From positions 64,001 through 128,000 of the forward strand of contig CAJNDS010002326.1 of NCBI GenBank assembly GCA_905221605.1: 64,000 nucleotides of DNA, given 5' to 3'. Shown here one piece after another: positions 1 to 12,000 of this stretch. Both the position numbers and the translations under genes were made by a program. Position 1 is the stretch's first letter. The number at the start of each line of letters is the position of its first letter. Under the pieces are notes generated by a model. That model ran no database searches. It had not been told where the DNA came from and saw nothing but the letters and a program-made list of their open reading frames with translations. This DNA is from Symbiodinium natans (lineage: Eukaryota > Sar > Dinophyceae > Suessiales > Symbiodiniaceae).

Positions 1-3000
1 TTAGCAGTCGCACTGTTGTCGTAGTGGTTGTCATATTCAGTTGCGCCTGGTTGTGCATCAGGAAAGACCCCTCGACGTGGGAACCAAGTCCAAACTTGTC
101 CACCAGGTACCATGCAGCCTCAGCTCAGACAGAGACACTCCTTGAAAAACAGACACACCGTGAAGACCTGTGTGGTGCTGTATGCATGCGAGGAGCTGAT
201 TTTCCAAGTTCAACTGCATCCCTGCCAAGTATGGTCAAGATAGGCAGAGGCAAGTGAGCTTGCAAGTTTAAGGGACCATGAGAATATCTGAGCATCCTGC
301 ACCGGGGTGTAAGTACAAAAGTCCTCACAGTGAGAGCCGCGTGCTCGACAATTGCAAGTGTCTCCCGGCGACGACTGCGAGGCAACCCTCAGCGGAACGT
401 GAAGCAACAAAGCCCGCTCCGACTTCATGCCGATTTTCACGTCCGTGTCAAGGAACATTACAACTCTTGGAACCTGTTCAGACTGTTACGATATGCAGCG
501 CAGCGACATGCTATTCCGACTCAGACAGCAAGAGCTTTCCGAGGCATCTGCGAGACAAGACAGAGATTGCGCGCCTTCCTCTGCAGCGCCGGCAGCAAGC
601 CAGAGTTGTCCATGTGCCCGCCATCACCGATCTTGAACTTGGCGGCGCCCTCCGAGAAGAAAAAAGCAAAGCCCTTTAGAGGCAGCTTAAAAAACACACG
701 GGAGGCCTTTTTTTCTCAAAAGGGGGCTTTCAATAATCTCTCATCCTTTTTGAGCAAAAAAGCGCGCACTCCCCAAAGGGTGCCTTCGGGCCAGGGAACT
801 TCTTCGACGTCACCGGCCAAAGCGTCGCCACAGGGATCAAGGCCTCCAATAACGGAACGGAACCCTAAACCCTAAACCCCAAACCCTAGGCGTTTCTGCT
901 CACAGGTTTCGTGTAGTTTCTCACCTTGCCAGCCATTGTGAGTCCACGACCTGGAGCGGAGCTACCCTAGCGAGGCTAAGCCCGCGATCTTTCCACACGC
1001 GCGATCCCCCAGCTGTAGTTTACTCTACCTGCGGGTTCGACGCCCCACTGCACTTATCCGGAGCAGTGCCCGGAGCCTTTTTCCGAGGGCCTGGCAACCC
1101 TCATTGCCTTGACCCTGGTCATTGGCATCTGCTGGTTTATTCCTTTGTGATTGCTGGCATACTGCGCCTTCCCCGGAGTTGCGCCCGGCCTTTCCGTGGG
1201 TCTGTCCCCGGTTATTGCGCCTTTTAGTGCAGAGTGGCGCCTGCCTGGCTGGTGGACTGCTGGTATATGCCTTCCGCATTCCTGTGGTTTTTCCAGCTCT
1301 TCTTTTTCGCGCTTCTCGCCAGCAGCGCTGGGCTTGTGCACCACGGCCAGGGAACCGGCCTGGCACAGGCACCAGAGGCGTGCCCGCTGTCGAGCGCGAA
1401 CTCAACTGCGCACCTTCGTGGGAGGAACGCCTCTGGACCGCAGTATTGTCCTGAAGGCGGCATCAAGGCTGCGCGGACACCACTCCAGATCTTTGCTGCC
1501 AAGACAAGCTTTGCAGAAGTTGGATATACTCGCAAGCGAAGTCATGGCGTCACACTCCTGGTGCGAGGTCTGCTATACGAACAGGTCGTCGAAGGCTGCA
1601 TTCTGCCAAACGTGTGGGGGCAAACTGCAGCCGTACACCACAGCCTCGGCTTGGACGGAATCACCGAGGCGAAGGGCTATCTCACCGCGTTCACCACGGA
1701 GAAGACAGCAACCTTTCGGCATTCGGCAGCCGGGCAAAGGCAAGCCGCCGTGGTCGCAAAAGCAGAACAAGGGCAAGGAGAAGGGAACGAAATCGAATCC
1801 CTCCAACGACGAGACGCCAGCCAAGGCAGCGTCAAGTGCACCACTGGCACCCACGATGACGGGGTTGCCACCGCCACCGACTGCACCGACGATGACCTTC
1901 ACGAGTACATCGTCAACGGCAGCTGCTCCACCGTCGGCAGACAGACTGGCGCTTCAGCAGTTGCTCTCGGTGATGAGTCAACATCAGGACAGGCTCCCAG
2001 ACTCAGTGAAAGCTGTTATGGAAACACACCAGGTGCAGGAGTCAGCAGTGGAAGCCAAGGCCCTCCACAAGGCAGTGTCGGCCCAACAGAAGGCCCGACA
2101 GGAATTGGCACGCGTACGTGCTGCTCGAGCCAACTATCTGGCGGGTTGGAGTGCCTACCTGGGACAAATACAGGAGCTACTGCAGAAACAGGCCGAAGAT
2201 CACGAACAAGTTTTGCAGGGACTGGACGATGGAGAACTGCAATGGACGGCGAGTTTGTCCACAGCCTCGATTACGTTGCAATCGAAAGTTGGAGCGACGG
2301 TCGGCGCCGAAGCTCTGGAAGGACTGGACGCCGAGGTTCTGGCAGAGGCACAGGCCGAAGCGACGGAAGCCAAAGTGGACGACCAGATAGCCCTGGAGCA
2401 AGCACTCAAGAAACAGCGCACCCTGCAGAAAGAGTCGACGCAGGGACTCCTAGCTGCTGTGGAACAAGCCAGAGCAAAAGCGGAGACGGACGCAGCTGCT
2501 GCGGACAAGGAAAGGGACAGGACACCCCGCCGGAAGCTCCGGCCGCAGCCGGCACCCCACGAGCCGATCAATGTGTCCGACGGCGAAGATCCGACAAAGC
2601 AGCCCCCTGGCAAGGCCTGAGGCTAGAAACGTCACAGTGGACGCCTACCCTTGGGCTGACGCACACGGTCATCTCGGAGAGTGACTGTGTTCATCCAGGC
2701 CATGCTGCGTTGCTTGGCATGGCTCTACAGTATGAAGTTTCTAGGGGCTTTGAGGTTCAGCTTATCTCGGACCCTAGGACTCTCGAGGTAGACGATGCCC
2801 CAGTTGCTTGCTCTGGGGTTTTCCTCCCTCCCAAGGCACCCTCCCCTGATAAGGGTCTTTGCCTTCGTTCGGGATGCATTTGCCCATCGTCACTTGCATC
2901 TAGAAATGCCAGCAGTCGCACACCCAGACTGGTGCGATTTGCAGACTCGCAGGGACATGGTGATCGAATCACTACCAAGAGACCTTGCCCCCACTTGCAG

Positions 3001-6000
3001 GTCCTGCGGCGTCTCAGGAGGTGTCAGCTGCCCTGTGGACCCTCCTTTCAGTCCCTTGCCCCACCATGTGCCCTGCCTGCACCCTGCGTTGCCAGCGAGC
3101 GTGCGCGCCGTTTGTCCGAGCACTGGGATGGTTGTAGGATAGGGTTCTCACGGGCACAGGCCATAGGTCCAGCGACATGCAGCCCGCGTCACTGCGACAC
3201 AGACCAATCCTGTGAAGCAGGATCGGCCGATACACCTGTACGCACAGGCCTGAATGGCACCGAGGCGATATATGAGGCCAGCCAAGGCCTAGCCTCTCCT
3301 GCAGGAGAGGAGGCACCAAGGACAGCAGGAATATGGACCGAGCCCGAAATTTTTCACACTCAAGTACCACTTTCTGCAAGCACGCCCACAGCCTGGCTCA
3401 ATGTGGCGTGCCCTCTGCCACTCAGCCATATGGAGACCAGCGTTGCAGAAGCACTGAAGGAGGGTGCTTACACCTTCTTTGACACAATGGACCACATGCG
3501 TCTGCGCAGCATCCAGCCCAGTTGGGACTTCCAACAAATCCTACAAGATGCAGTTCGAGCGTCCAATGATGGACCCATCACATCAGTGACTGTGCTTAGG
3601 CCCCAGTTCGAGGGACTGCCGTCCATCCAGCTCATTCTGAGAGCGGCGCATGTCACACCCGGTTGGGCCCCAGTTCCGGTTGACCTTAGGCAGGTAGGTA
3701 GAGGGTTTTGCACCTACTCCGTGCCACTGGATGCATCTGCATATGAGGCTGCACTGCGGTTTGTCCAAGTGTGCCCCGGGCCCCCTAGGCGGTTCGCACC
3801 AGATGTTGCTAGGGGGCGCCTTAGCCTCGATAGCTTGAGCAAGACACAGGGGGACCCATTTGCCCCTGGCATCCTGCACCCAACCCCTGCTCTGGTCACC
3901 AAGGTCCATGTCATGCGAGCGGACTCCACCTCTGGCACCAGCACCTCAGGGATTGCGTCTGATACAGACAACAGCACTACTGCCCGCTTTGGGGTCGTCC
4001 CACATGAAGAGCACCACGACGAGCTCACAGTTGCATTTCACACACCAGGAAGACCCCCGTGGATCACTTGCTTTGCCCGGGTGTGCACACAGGCACACCT
4101 TGTGGAAGCAGCGGCAAACCACTTTGCTGGAGGTACAGATGCCCTACGTTGGCGACTGCACTTCCTGCCTTTGCAGCCACACTTTGCAGGAGTCGACCTC
4201 CATTGCATCATTCTGCCGGCAGAGGGGGCCAACGCATGCCATGAGGCGATTCTAGCGGACTTTAGGGGGATCTTCGGCCCGAGCCCCCGTGCATTAGTCG
4301 CCATTCCATTTGACAGGCAGCCGCCACAAGTGGAACAGCGCATCCTTGAAAAAGTCCGCCAATTCCTGATCGACTCTGCCCTTGTAGACCCCCCCCAGGA
4401 CTTTATCCTGTCCTTGGCGAGCAAGGGGGGTATACTTGCACTGGCACAGCCGGCCATACATGCCGTGCAGGACACGATCGAGGTTGCATCGCAGTTCCCG
4501 GGCCTGAGACAGACGTTAATGTCTGCCATTGCCCTCCGTGGAACTTCGACATCCACCACCTCAACCACCACCACCACCACGCCAGAAGTTCATGATCCCG
4601 CATCAAGTGCTGCCGGCTCCGGGGATGCCTACCCCAGCCACCCGGTGCCACGCAACCCACTTGTGTGCCGACTAGGGATTCCCGAATTCGGGGCGGTAAC
4701 TGTCGAATTCCTTGACAACCCGGACCTAGGACACATCATGGCGGCACTTTGGCATGCAGCTGCCCGCAAAGGCGCAAGCCTGGAGGGCTTTCTCCTCTCT
4801 GTCAACGCGTGCCAACCGGAGCAGAGAGTAGCCTACAGAGAGCTCCTGTTCACCCTTGTGCCTGCGGCAGCAGAACGTGGCGCCTGGATATGGGTGGACC
4901 GCAGACCTATTGCCAGCCTTCTTTTTGTGGTTGTACCGTCCAGCAGCAGCACAGAGGCGTTGCCGGCCGCAGACTCCCGCATCAAAGGATGGTATCTAAA
5001 TGGTGTCCGCTGGGAAGGTTTTAGGTTTGTCCCTTCTGGTTCCCTAGTGGTTCCGGGTTTTACCCATGAAGCACCGGATATTCGACCAGTCGGATATTTC
5101 CTTGACCGTTTGCCAGGCCTCGCAGCCTGCATGACTCCCATGCCACCACCCGGAGGCGGTCAGCTTGAGCCATTGGCAACCACAGCAGCCGATTGGCAGC
5201 AACACATCGTGCAGAGGCTGACCGACATGGGGCACGCACAGCCCAGTCAACAGGCGATTGTTGTGGGTGAAGGCTTTTTCACGGTGGTGCCGGTTTCTGG
5301 TGCAGGAAGTCTCCCTTTTATTGCGGGCTGGCTTCACAGATGGGCGCGCAACTGCCCACCCAACGCCCGGATCTATCAAACTAACGGGGTACTAAACGGG
5401 AGGCATGTCTACATACTAGGCTCGACTGACCTAGATGATCAGACCGAATATCTGCGCCTGAGTACCACCAACATGATGCCTGTACTCTTCAGGGTGCCGC
5501 ACCGAGCATTTCCAGAAGAACTGCGCAGAATCGCACCCATTGAAGATAGCGGATACAGGCCCGTCCCCGGACGCCCCTGGTTCGCCTGCTTCTTCCCTTC
5601 TGCAGACTTCAGTGAGCACATTGACCTGCCTTTGGAGGGACCCTTTCCACACAACTTGACGGCAGACAGGCCCAGCACCCCTGAACCCCTTGCCGGGGAC
5701 CTGACCTTTGAGCAGGCAAGACGCTGGCATCGGCCGATGCCTACACGCCACCCACGTCCACCGTCGGCAAGACGGGACATTGTTGGCCGACTTGACTCGG
5801 CCTGTGACGTGCAAGAAGTGAGTGAAACGGCATCTTCATCCAGCGCCGCACCGCTCACGACTGTCAACAGGTTCGCAGGTAGGCCCAGGGCCGCCAGGTC
5901 CGTCTACTACCATGAGGCAACTGCCGGGCCTGCCCAGTCCAGCACGACCATTACTACCACTAACACGTTTACCCTTCCGGGGCGGCCCATGCTCTTCCTG

Positions 6001-9000
6001 GTTTCCGGGAATGCGGTTGCCGGGACACAGCCGGAAGGGATGGATGCGTCTTCCCTGATCAACGCCATCTCTTCACTCATGCTTGAGCATGCAGCGCGAG
6101 GGAGCGCGCCCCCTCAGGGGGGCTTCCGGCTGGCGCAAGCGCAGCCAGGACGCACGGGACCAATTGCCGAAATTTTGGCCGTTTGGTATCCTCTCGATTT
6201 ACATCTCCACGTGCTAGTCGACAGGCGTCCGCTTGGCGGTGGCCTCCAGCATGTTAGCGTTGACTCCGACCACCTGCCTACCGATTTCCTGGAAGAGGCT
6301 GAAATTGCCGCGGGGGCACAAGCATACGTGAATGGCGTGCCAGCAAACGCCCTGGCCGGCACTTTGCAAGACGGCGATTATGTCCTACTCACGGACTCCC
6401 CGCAAGCGGTGCCAGCACTGCCTCGTGCGGCGCTCTTCCGAACCTGGCCGCACCTGGACCTCTTCGCTGTGGACTTTGCCACAGCGGATCTCTTCCCGCT
6501 GCCAACAGATGTGGGGCTTGCCTTCGACCAAATACATGACGGAGTTGCCCGGGCATGCGAAGCACGGTTTGTACTGCTTGGTCGGGCCTTTGCCTACTCC
6601 CAACCAGCACTCGTACATTCACGAGTACGTGGGGAGATCCAGTTGCATATCAATTGTAGGCTCCCTGCATCTGCGGCCCAGGTGGAAGAAGCCCTGGCGC
6701 TCCTACCGGAGTGGCAAGACGCCAGAACTGTCTTTGATACAGGTATGATGAGCGGGGAAGCCCCCATCTTCCTGGCGCAAGATATCTTTGAATCAAGGGA
6801 GAACTGGCATCTCATCCCAGTGCCATACTTCCTTAGGTTGTTCTTGCTTTGGCCTGTCAATGAACAAGTGGTGCAACAGGCAGGTACCTTACCAGCCCCT
6901 CCACATCTTCAGGTCAATGCTCTCCAGCAACATCGGCACGGAACCGTGCATCACTTCCATCCCCGGGACACAGATGCCCACAGCCTCCTGCAGCTGACCA
7001 GCTTGTCCAGAAAAGGGAGTAATGATCCCGCAGAGCCACCTCCAGAAGACGCAATGCCGCGACCCACCTATGTGGGATGCAAAGCTGATCACTATCATGC
7101 GGTCATCAGGCAGCCGACCAGCCTCCGACTTGTGCCAGATGACTTTGACGAAATTGTTGACCGCGTCTTCCTGAATGTGGCTCTGCAGATGGCTCCACGG
7201 GCCCCAGCAGAGGTTGAAACCCGCTTCACAGTTTTCGATCCAGTCTTTCAGACGCGGGTGCTGACGCACCAGCCCGGGCGCCGCTGGGAATGGACGTTGC
7301 TGGTTGTACTGCGAGCCACTGCCCGCCCAATCCGGGCAATACAAAGGCTCACAGAACCAATTTGGGGGTTTCCAGAGCCCCAATTTGTGGTGACCTTTGA
7401 GACAGCACCGCCCGACCATGTAGCGATACCGGTGGACGGCCGCCCCCTTGGACATGCCATCTGCACAGTGCACTTGGGGCCGCGCGCCACCTGGGCGGCA
7501 CTGGGCCGTGTGCTCCAACAAACTATGCCTGAGACCAGGGACTGCCGAGGGGTAGGGGATCGCTTTCTTTCTGTCCTGCAGGAGGGGCACCTCCTTCTTT
7601 CAGACGCAGCCCGCCCACTTACCGACCCTTTGCCGGACCGGCTTATCCACTCTCAGTACCTCACACCTCATGTACGGCCGCCCACCCCCCCCCTGCCTGC
7701 GTGCCCGACCGGGGTGAATGATTCAGACACTGTGCCCAAAGATACTCCGCAACAAGAGACTCCCGACGCACAGCCAGACACGACGACAGAGCCCGAGACC
7801 AGGCCGGGAGAGCCAGGACTGCGGAACATCTCTGTGCCCACACCACAGGGACGCAGAAACATTCTCGCTCCAGATATATCCGCAGCAGCCAAGACCACGG
7901 CAGCTCCGTCTACCTGCCTAAGGCTTGAGCATCTTCTCCCACCGCTTGCTCCTGGTATTGCATTCGGCGTTCTCCCTGAGGTCTGTACACATGCATTGCA
8001 GGAGCACACATGGAGTTGTCTCACGCAGGAGCTCGAATCTCTCTTCGAGGTTCTTCCTGTTGCCCGTGCCGGTTGGCAAGCCCTGATGCCGTACCACAAA
8101 GAGCTGCCTTTGCAGGCTTGCTACTTCTACACAGATGGGTCCTACTACGCAGACAAGCAAGCTGGTGGATGGTCGGTAGTGGTCCTTGGCCTACAAAATG
8201 GCCATGTAGTTAAGGTCGGCTGGGTCGGTGGTACGGTGCCTCACGCCACCTCCGCATACGAAGGCGAGGTTAGGGCCATCGTGCACGCGCAGGCACTGTT
8301 CCTGAATCAAGCTGCCGCATTTGGGGTTATTGCTTCGGACTGCAGTGCGGCCCTTGACCTTGTGTGTTCGGAAATGCCAGCTTCGGCCCAGATGACACTG
8401 TAGCTGCAGCGGCAGTCAGCCTTCGAGGAGCCAGCTATGCCAAAGGCCAGCAGCTTCTGCCCCTCAAAGCAGAAGCACACACTGGCTGTGCATTCAATGA
8501 GCTTGCTGACGCAGTAGCCAAATCTGCGGCACTTGGGGGTGCAACACCCGCGCTGAATTTCCTCCCAACAGTGTTTTGGCAAGGCATCTCCGAAGGCGTC
8601 ATAGACTGGGCCTGGACCTGCCATGGTCAAGCCAATTCAGCACATGTGCCGCCTTTAGGCGCCGATGGCACTTGGTCCGCGGCCGCCTGCCAGACGCAAC
8701 CCGTTACGCTCCCGCCCAGTCCATACTTTGCACCAGAGGCCGTGGCAGAAAGCATGGCACAGGAGCTGTATATGTCCCTGGTGCAATACAACTGCCTGTC
8801 GATCAAGGGCCAAGCTGCCAAGGAGATCATGGCAACGGCGCTTGACCAGATCGGCTGCGGCGTAGCGGGCTTGCAGGAGACCCGCACTGCAGATGACGGC
8901 ATCAGTGCACCCGGATCCTACTGGGTACTCAGTTCGCCGGCCACCAGTGAAGGTGTTGGCGGGTGCCAGATATGGCTGCACAGAGAGAAGCCCATGGGAT

Positions 9001-12000
9001 ACTCTGCATCCTCGGGAGAGCCATTCTACTGGGAAAGGAGATCCTTCTCGATTCTACTTGCTGAGCCACAACTGCTTATCGTTTTGGCACATGCGGGAGG
9101 AGTCAGGTTCTGCCTTGTCAGTGGGCATGCCCCCACCGCGTTAGCAACAGAACGCATACGCACAGCATGGTGGCGCAAGCTGTCACAGGGCATACGTACA
9201 GCACCCAGAGGGTGTATTCCTCTTGTCTTCGTGGACGCCAATGCCCGATTCGAGGCGAACAGAGAAGCACCTGCCACAACTTGTTCGCCACCACGTTGCC
9301 ACAATGCTCGCGCCATGCTAGCCCTCGCCAAGGAGTTTAACCTAGAGGCAACGCACCAGTTTTCCCACACTGGGAAGCGACTCTTTTCCTGGAAGAGCCC
9401 ACAGGGACGACTTGGGTTGATAGATTACATTCTGTTCGACGCGTGCTTTGCCACGGCACTTCGGACAGATGATACTCCTGACCTGCAGGATCTGCACTCT
9501 GGGGTCGACCACTACCCGGTTGCAGCCACACTTAGAGTGCGCGTAGATGGCACCAAGCGAGAACATGGCCCTCGGATCTGCAACCGGGCCATTAAAACCC
9601 AATATGGGCAATCAGTCCTACGCAGAGCATTGCTCACGGCCCCTGTGCCCGGCTGGGAGGTCGACGCAACGAGCCATGTCGAGGCGATCCACGTGCACCT
9701 GCGCACCTTCGTGGCGCAACACCTTCCCCCTGCGCCTGCGACCCCGCGACATCCTGCCCTTACAGCCGCTACACTGGAGGAGGTACGCCGGCGGCGCTTG
9801 CAGCGCCAACGGCTGCGCGCCTTAAGCAACCAAGAGCGCAAGGCCTTTCTCCTCTGTGTGTTCCGTGCTTGGCGGAATCAGAGGCCGCCCCTCAATCAGT
9901 TCCTGCGCATCTCAGCTCAAGTGGCAGACAATGTGGTCGAGCTGCACCGGCTTAACAAGAAGGTCACGGCTTGCTTCCAGGCTGACAAAGCCCAATTTCT
10001 GCGGGAACAGACTGCACAGGCGCGAGCTTCCGGACCTGCAGCTTTTGCACACATGGTAAGGGCTGTCACGCGGCAAGGGCGCCGCTTTAAAACGCCGCAT
10101 GTTGTGCCCATGCTACACACCACTGAAGGCCCTGCCATAGGTGCTACGCAGGTTATGCAGCAGCTCGGCAAGCATTTTGCAAAGCCAGAAAGGGCCCGGC
10201 CTGTCTCCGAGCACACCTTGCGCCAGTCTGCAACGACCGTTGAGCCCCTAGAGACGGTTGTCGACGCGCATGCGTGCCCCACTCTTGCGGACTTAGTGCG
10301 AGGCTTCAAATCCTTACAGAGCGGCAGAGCCAGTGGACGTTCTGGTCTCCCTGCAGAAGTGTACCAGGCTGACCCATTCCGCGCTGGTGCACTTTTCCTG
10401 CCAGTCGCAATGAAAATTGCGGCGAGGGGCATGAATCCGCTGCAGTGGTGCGGGGGAAATGTGCATTCCATCCCCAAGCCCAACAAAGACTCATCGACTC
10501 TAGGAGGCTGGAGGTCCATCCTCCTTCTTGAGTCGGACGCAAAGGCCTACCAAAAGGCCCAAACTCATCGACCGCCTGGAGCCCACGCGCACTGTTGGGC
10601 AAGTTGGGGGCCTTCCCAAACACACGCTCTCGCAGCCATCAGCGCTAGTGAGGGGGCACCTCCTGTGGCTGCGAGCCAAAGGGCACAGCGGCGGTGTCCT
10701 TTTCCTAGACTGCAAGGACGCCTACTACTCCGTGGTGCGCGACCTCTTGGTTAGGGGATCTGCTTGCCAATGGAGCCCAGAGCAGCTACAGGAGCGAGCC
10801 AGGCTCCTCTTTGTGCACCGGCAGGACCAGCTGGCCTTCATTGAAGACATGAAGGCAGGCAAATGGACGAGGGCCCTTGCACTGCCGCCTGAGCTGCAAC
10901 GTTTACTCGCAGCCCACCTTCGCCACACATGGTTCGCTGATGGTAACCCGGGGACCACGCTGTATGAGACAGCATCAGGCTCGGCACCGGGGGCACCGGT
11001 GGCCGACACCATCTTCGCATTCCTTTTCAGTCGCTTCCTCCGCGACCTTCAGGATGCAATGCGCGCCCAAGGCCTCTCACCACATTGCGTGCAGAACCTC
11101 CCACGAGAGTGCTGTGCCGAGGCACCGACATGGGCCGACGATGTGGCCATCCTGTTCTGGGCCAACTGTGCAGAACAAGCTGCCCAAGCCCTCTCCCGCA
11201 TCGGCAGACTGGCTATCTTCGGCCTATCTGCATTGGGGTTGGAGGCAAACCTAGCACCAGGCAAGACCGAGGCGATCATCTCTCTCAGAGGGTCGGGCTC
11301 CAAGTCGGCCAAGCAGGCTGTGTTATGCCACGCTGCTCCATCGGTGCAGGTTGACTTGCCTGGCAACAACAAGGGTGCATTGCGAGTTGTGCGAGATTAC
11401 ACGCATCTAGGCAGCATCATGGAGGCAGACTGCAGCGAAATGGCCAACCTCAGGCACCGGGAGGGGCTACTCCTACAGTCCTTCCAAATCTACCGCACGC
11501 GCATCTTGCACAACCCCTTCCTCACTTTTGCCGAGAAACGCGAGCTTGTGATGTCGAGGCTGGTACCCCGCTTTTTGCATGGGGCCGGCCTGTGGCGGCT
11601 AGCCACCACGCAGGAGGCAGCTAAGGCACACGCCCCCCTTATGGGTGTCTTTAGGGGATGCATCCGGCCTTTCTTCCAAAGGAGCTCGGAGCGGATGACC
11701 AATGATGAGGTCCTTGCCGCGCTCTGCATGGCCAGTCCTGCCGAACTTCTGCATGCCGCCAGAGTTCGGGCCCTGGGAGAGGTGACAGACGAGGGAATGG
11801 AAGCAGCATGGCCGGGGCTTGAAGCCGACGGAGTCTGGCTCAACCAGGCGGTGCACTCCTTGAGCGTCGTTGGCCAGATCTACGCGCCCTTACAACGAGA
11901 GCTCAAGGACCAGCCTATGCTGAAACTGAAGGACCTGGCGCAGCTTCTTCGAGGACAACGCCCGCTCCTGCGCAACGCCTGCCGCTTCTTCCTCAAACAC

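Noticed and set aside
330-875. Plus-strand open frame of 181 codons
   Set aside because: The minus strand over 550-683 encodes a lipase exon with DGGHMDN; the plus-strand frame has no domain and ends in a telomere-like repeat.
1234-2718. Reading frame continuous with ORF2 over the whole of ORF1
   Set aside because: Gly/Arg/Ser-rich low-complexity translation. The overlapping frame has a zinc ribbon and coiled coil, so this is a shadow of a GC-rich coding region.
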